A stretch of 40,406 nucleotides of DNA from Acanthaster planci (lineage: Eukaryota > Echinodermata > Asteroidea > Valvatida > Acanthasteridae). The stretch spans positions 1,732,987 through 1,773,392 of the forward strand of contig NW_019091416.1 in assembly GCF_001949145.1 (NCBI RefSeq), read 5' to 3'. Every line of letters begins with the position of its first letter. Position 1 is the first letter of the stretch. Of this stretch, positions 39,280 through 40,406 are shown one piece after another. A model generated the notes under the pieces. It was not told the origin of the DNA. It made no database searches and worked only from the letters and a program-made list of their open reading frames with translations. Made by a program: the position numbers and the translations under genes.

Positions 39280-39960
39280 GCAAAAAGAGGAAAAGTAAAG
39301 TCTGCCCCGGCGTGAAGTGGTTAATAACAAGCCTGTGAAAAAGTCACTTTTTTTTTTTTTTTGGGACATTGAGGTACATCCAGTGTCTACCCACAGAAGT
39401 CTCAATTTTACACAAAATACAATTAAAACAGACTATTTTTTAAATTCTCAATCTGTATTGAAATTTCAACACAAAAACATATATTTTAATAAGCAAAGAA
39501 TGAGGAACAAATTCAGAGTAGTGCTAACTTCAGAAAATAGTCAAATTTGGTTGCGTTAGTAAACTGAGTACCATTCACAAGCAATGTAATTCACATGAGT
39601 TTTTGGTTGGTAACCAAACCGTTGCTCAAAAAGAACCTTATCTGGGCTCAGACAATTTATGAGGGGGTTATCAGTGGCTCTGTTGAGCACACATCAGCTT
39701 TGCATATTGCTGAGCTAATTCAAGAGGTATCCTCACCACCAGAAAAATTTGAGAGGCGAAAAATATTTAATGTACATGCACTGTTTGGTGTTCTATGAAA
39801 TTTTGACCTGTATGACATTTGATCCTCAGCCATGTTATACTTTGTGAAATTAGACACGCACACTATGGCAACAGAGTCCATTTTTCCTGGGGTGCAAACA
39901 CTACACCAATACAGATAGGTGACCCACTTTTCAACAAGGACATGCCTTGGAATGTTCATC
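39280..39960. other. Intergenic or 3' UTR stretch of the zinc-finger gene
   Basis: No gene recognised. On the minus strand this would be the 3' UTR and flank of the zinc-finger gene ending at 39961. A T run occurs at 39349-39361. Confidence 0.35.
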
Positions 39961-40109
39961 TCATTCTCTTGACGTCTCCTTGGCATGCATCCTCTTGTGT
40001 TTGAGGATCTCAGAGGAGGTGAAGGAGAACTCCTCGTTACAGATGGGACACTGGTATTGCCTCCTGAGTGTTGCCATGTCGCTGCTGTTGCCATGGTCAC
40101 TTGCGTTCT
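39961..40109 (-). CDS. Last exon of a C2H2 zinc-finger gene (partial)
   Basis: After acceptor GATTGTTGCAG the minus strand reads ENASDHGNSSDMATLRRQ, then YQCPICNEEFSFTSSEILK, HKRMHAKETSRE and TGA at 39963-39961. CPIC...HKRMH is one C2H2 finger (C-X2-C-X13-H-X3-H), with a phenylalanine at the usual place after the second Cys. The exon starts in phase 1, so the rest of the gene lies beyond the right edge. The finger alone does not identify the gene. Role inferred only as a nucleic acid-binding or protein-binding zinc finger. Confidence 0.75.
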
Positions 40110-40350
40110 CTGCAACAATCTGCACATCTTTTTTAACAGCGGCAGCTTCAAGAAAGGAAATATGGATAAAATTTTAACCAATAAAATCCAAAAAATTTTA
40201 CCAGTGCTGTTCTTGAGTGTGAGCAGCTCACCTGTTAGGATTTGTGATTTTAGGATCAGGACATCAAATCCAGCAGCTGGTTACATGTCTTGACATTTAG
40301 TACTCTCAAAGTGAACTAAGCAAATCTGCTTAGTGGCATTTTCTCATTTG

Positions 40351-40406
40351 AAGCAAGATATGGGACGGAGAGAACCCCCCCGCCCTTGTGTTGGTCATAG
40401 TTTGAT
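40351..40406. mobile_element. End of a second GGGACGGA MITE, cut by the window edge
   Basis: AAGCAAGATATGGGACGGAG, a C run and then TGTGTTGGTCAT match the reverse complement of 841-891 with few differences. The element is the same family as the MITE at 717-897, in opposite orientation, and continues out of the window. Confidence 0.7.

Noticed and set aside
39720-40181. 153-residue minus-strand frame covering the zinc-finger exon
   Set aside because: Wrong frame: the neighbouring frame gives a proper C2H2 finger with acceptor and stop.

Overview
The window is animal nuclear DNA. Genes are split into exons of about 30-310 bp with consensus GT..AG junctions, introns run from hundreds of bases to a few kb, and tRNA-derived SINEs, MITEs and other transposon debris are interspersed. 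There is no bacterial-style gene packing. Gene content and style (SNX14, PM20D2 and ACSM-type genes, intron-rich, many TACATGTA palindromes) suggest a marine invertebrate, perhaps a deuterostome such as amphioxus or a hemichordate. The species cannot be fixed from sequence alone. One 82-base assembly gap is present (16793-16874).

Layout. (1) 1-1718, plus strand: the last five coding exons of a sorting nexin 14 (SNX14) orthologue, then a 3' UTR. (2) 4201-21925, minus strand: a complete PM20D2-like M20 metallopeptidase (peptidase M20 domain-containing 2, a beta-alanyl/basic dipeptide hydrolase type), with five constitutive upstream exons and one terminal exon. It converges tail-to-tail with SNX14. 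(3) 21926-29445: about 7.5 kb between genes, holding hairpins, a perfect 17-bp tandem repeat, a retroposon relic and a SINE-like piece. (4) 29446-37598, plus strand: a complete 14-coding-exon mitochondrial medium-chain acyl-CoA synthetase (ACSM family), predicted 619 residues. (5) 39961-40109, minus strand: the last exon of a C2H2 zinc-finger gene that continues beyond the right edge.

The most notable feature is inside PM20D2. The exon coding for the end of the catalytic domain (GSTDFG motif, GIHP motif and the last conserved His) is present as six tandem divergent copies between 5829 and 14187, plus a frameshifted relic of a seventh. All six start in phase 0 and end in phase 1 and fit the same upstream and downstream exons. 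Because each is 3n+1 bases long, joining any two shifts the frame. This looks like a cluster of mutually exclusive alternative exons giving up to six enzyme versions from one gene. One copy (6B) has lost two conserved histidines and has a poor acceptor, so it may be inactive or decaying. Shared blocks in the introns show the array grew by tandem duplication.

The introns and spacers also carry a pogo-like element (17006-18799) interrupted by a GC-richer solo-LTR-like insert, a TTAA-flanked piggyBac-like MITE, foldback elements and a 12-bp tandem repeat.
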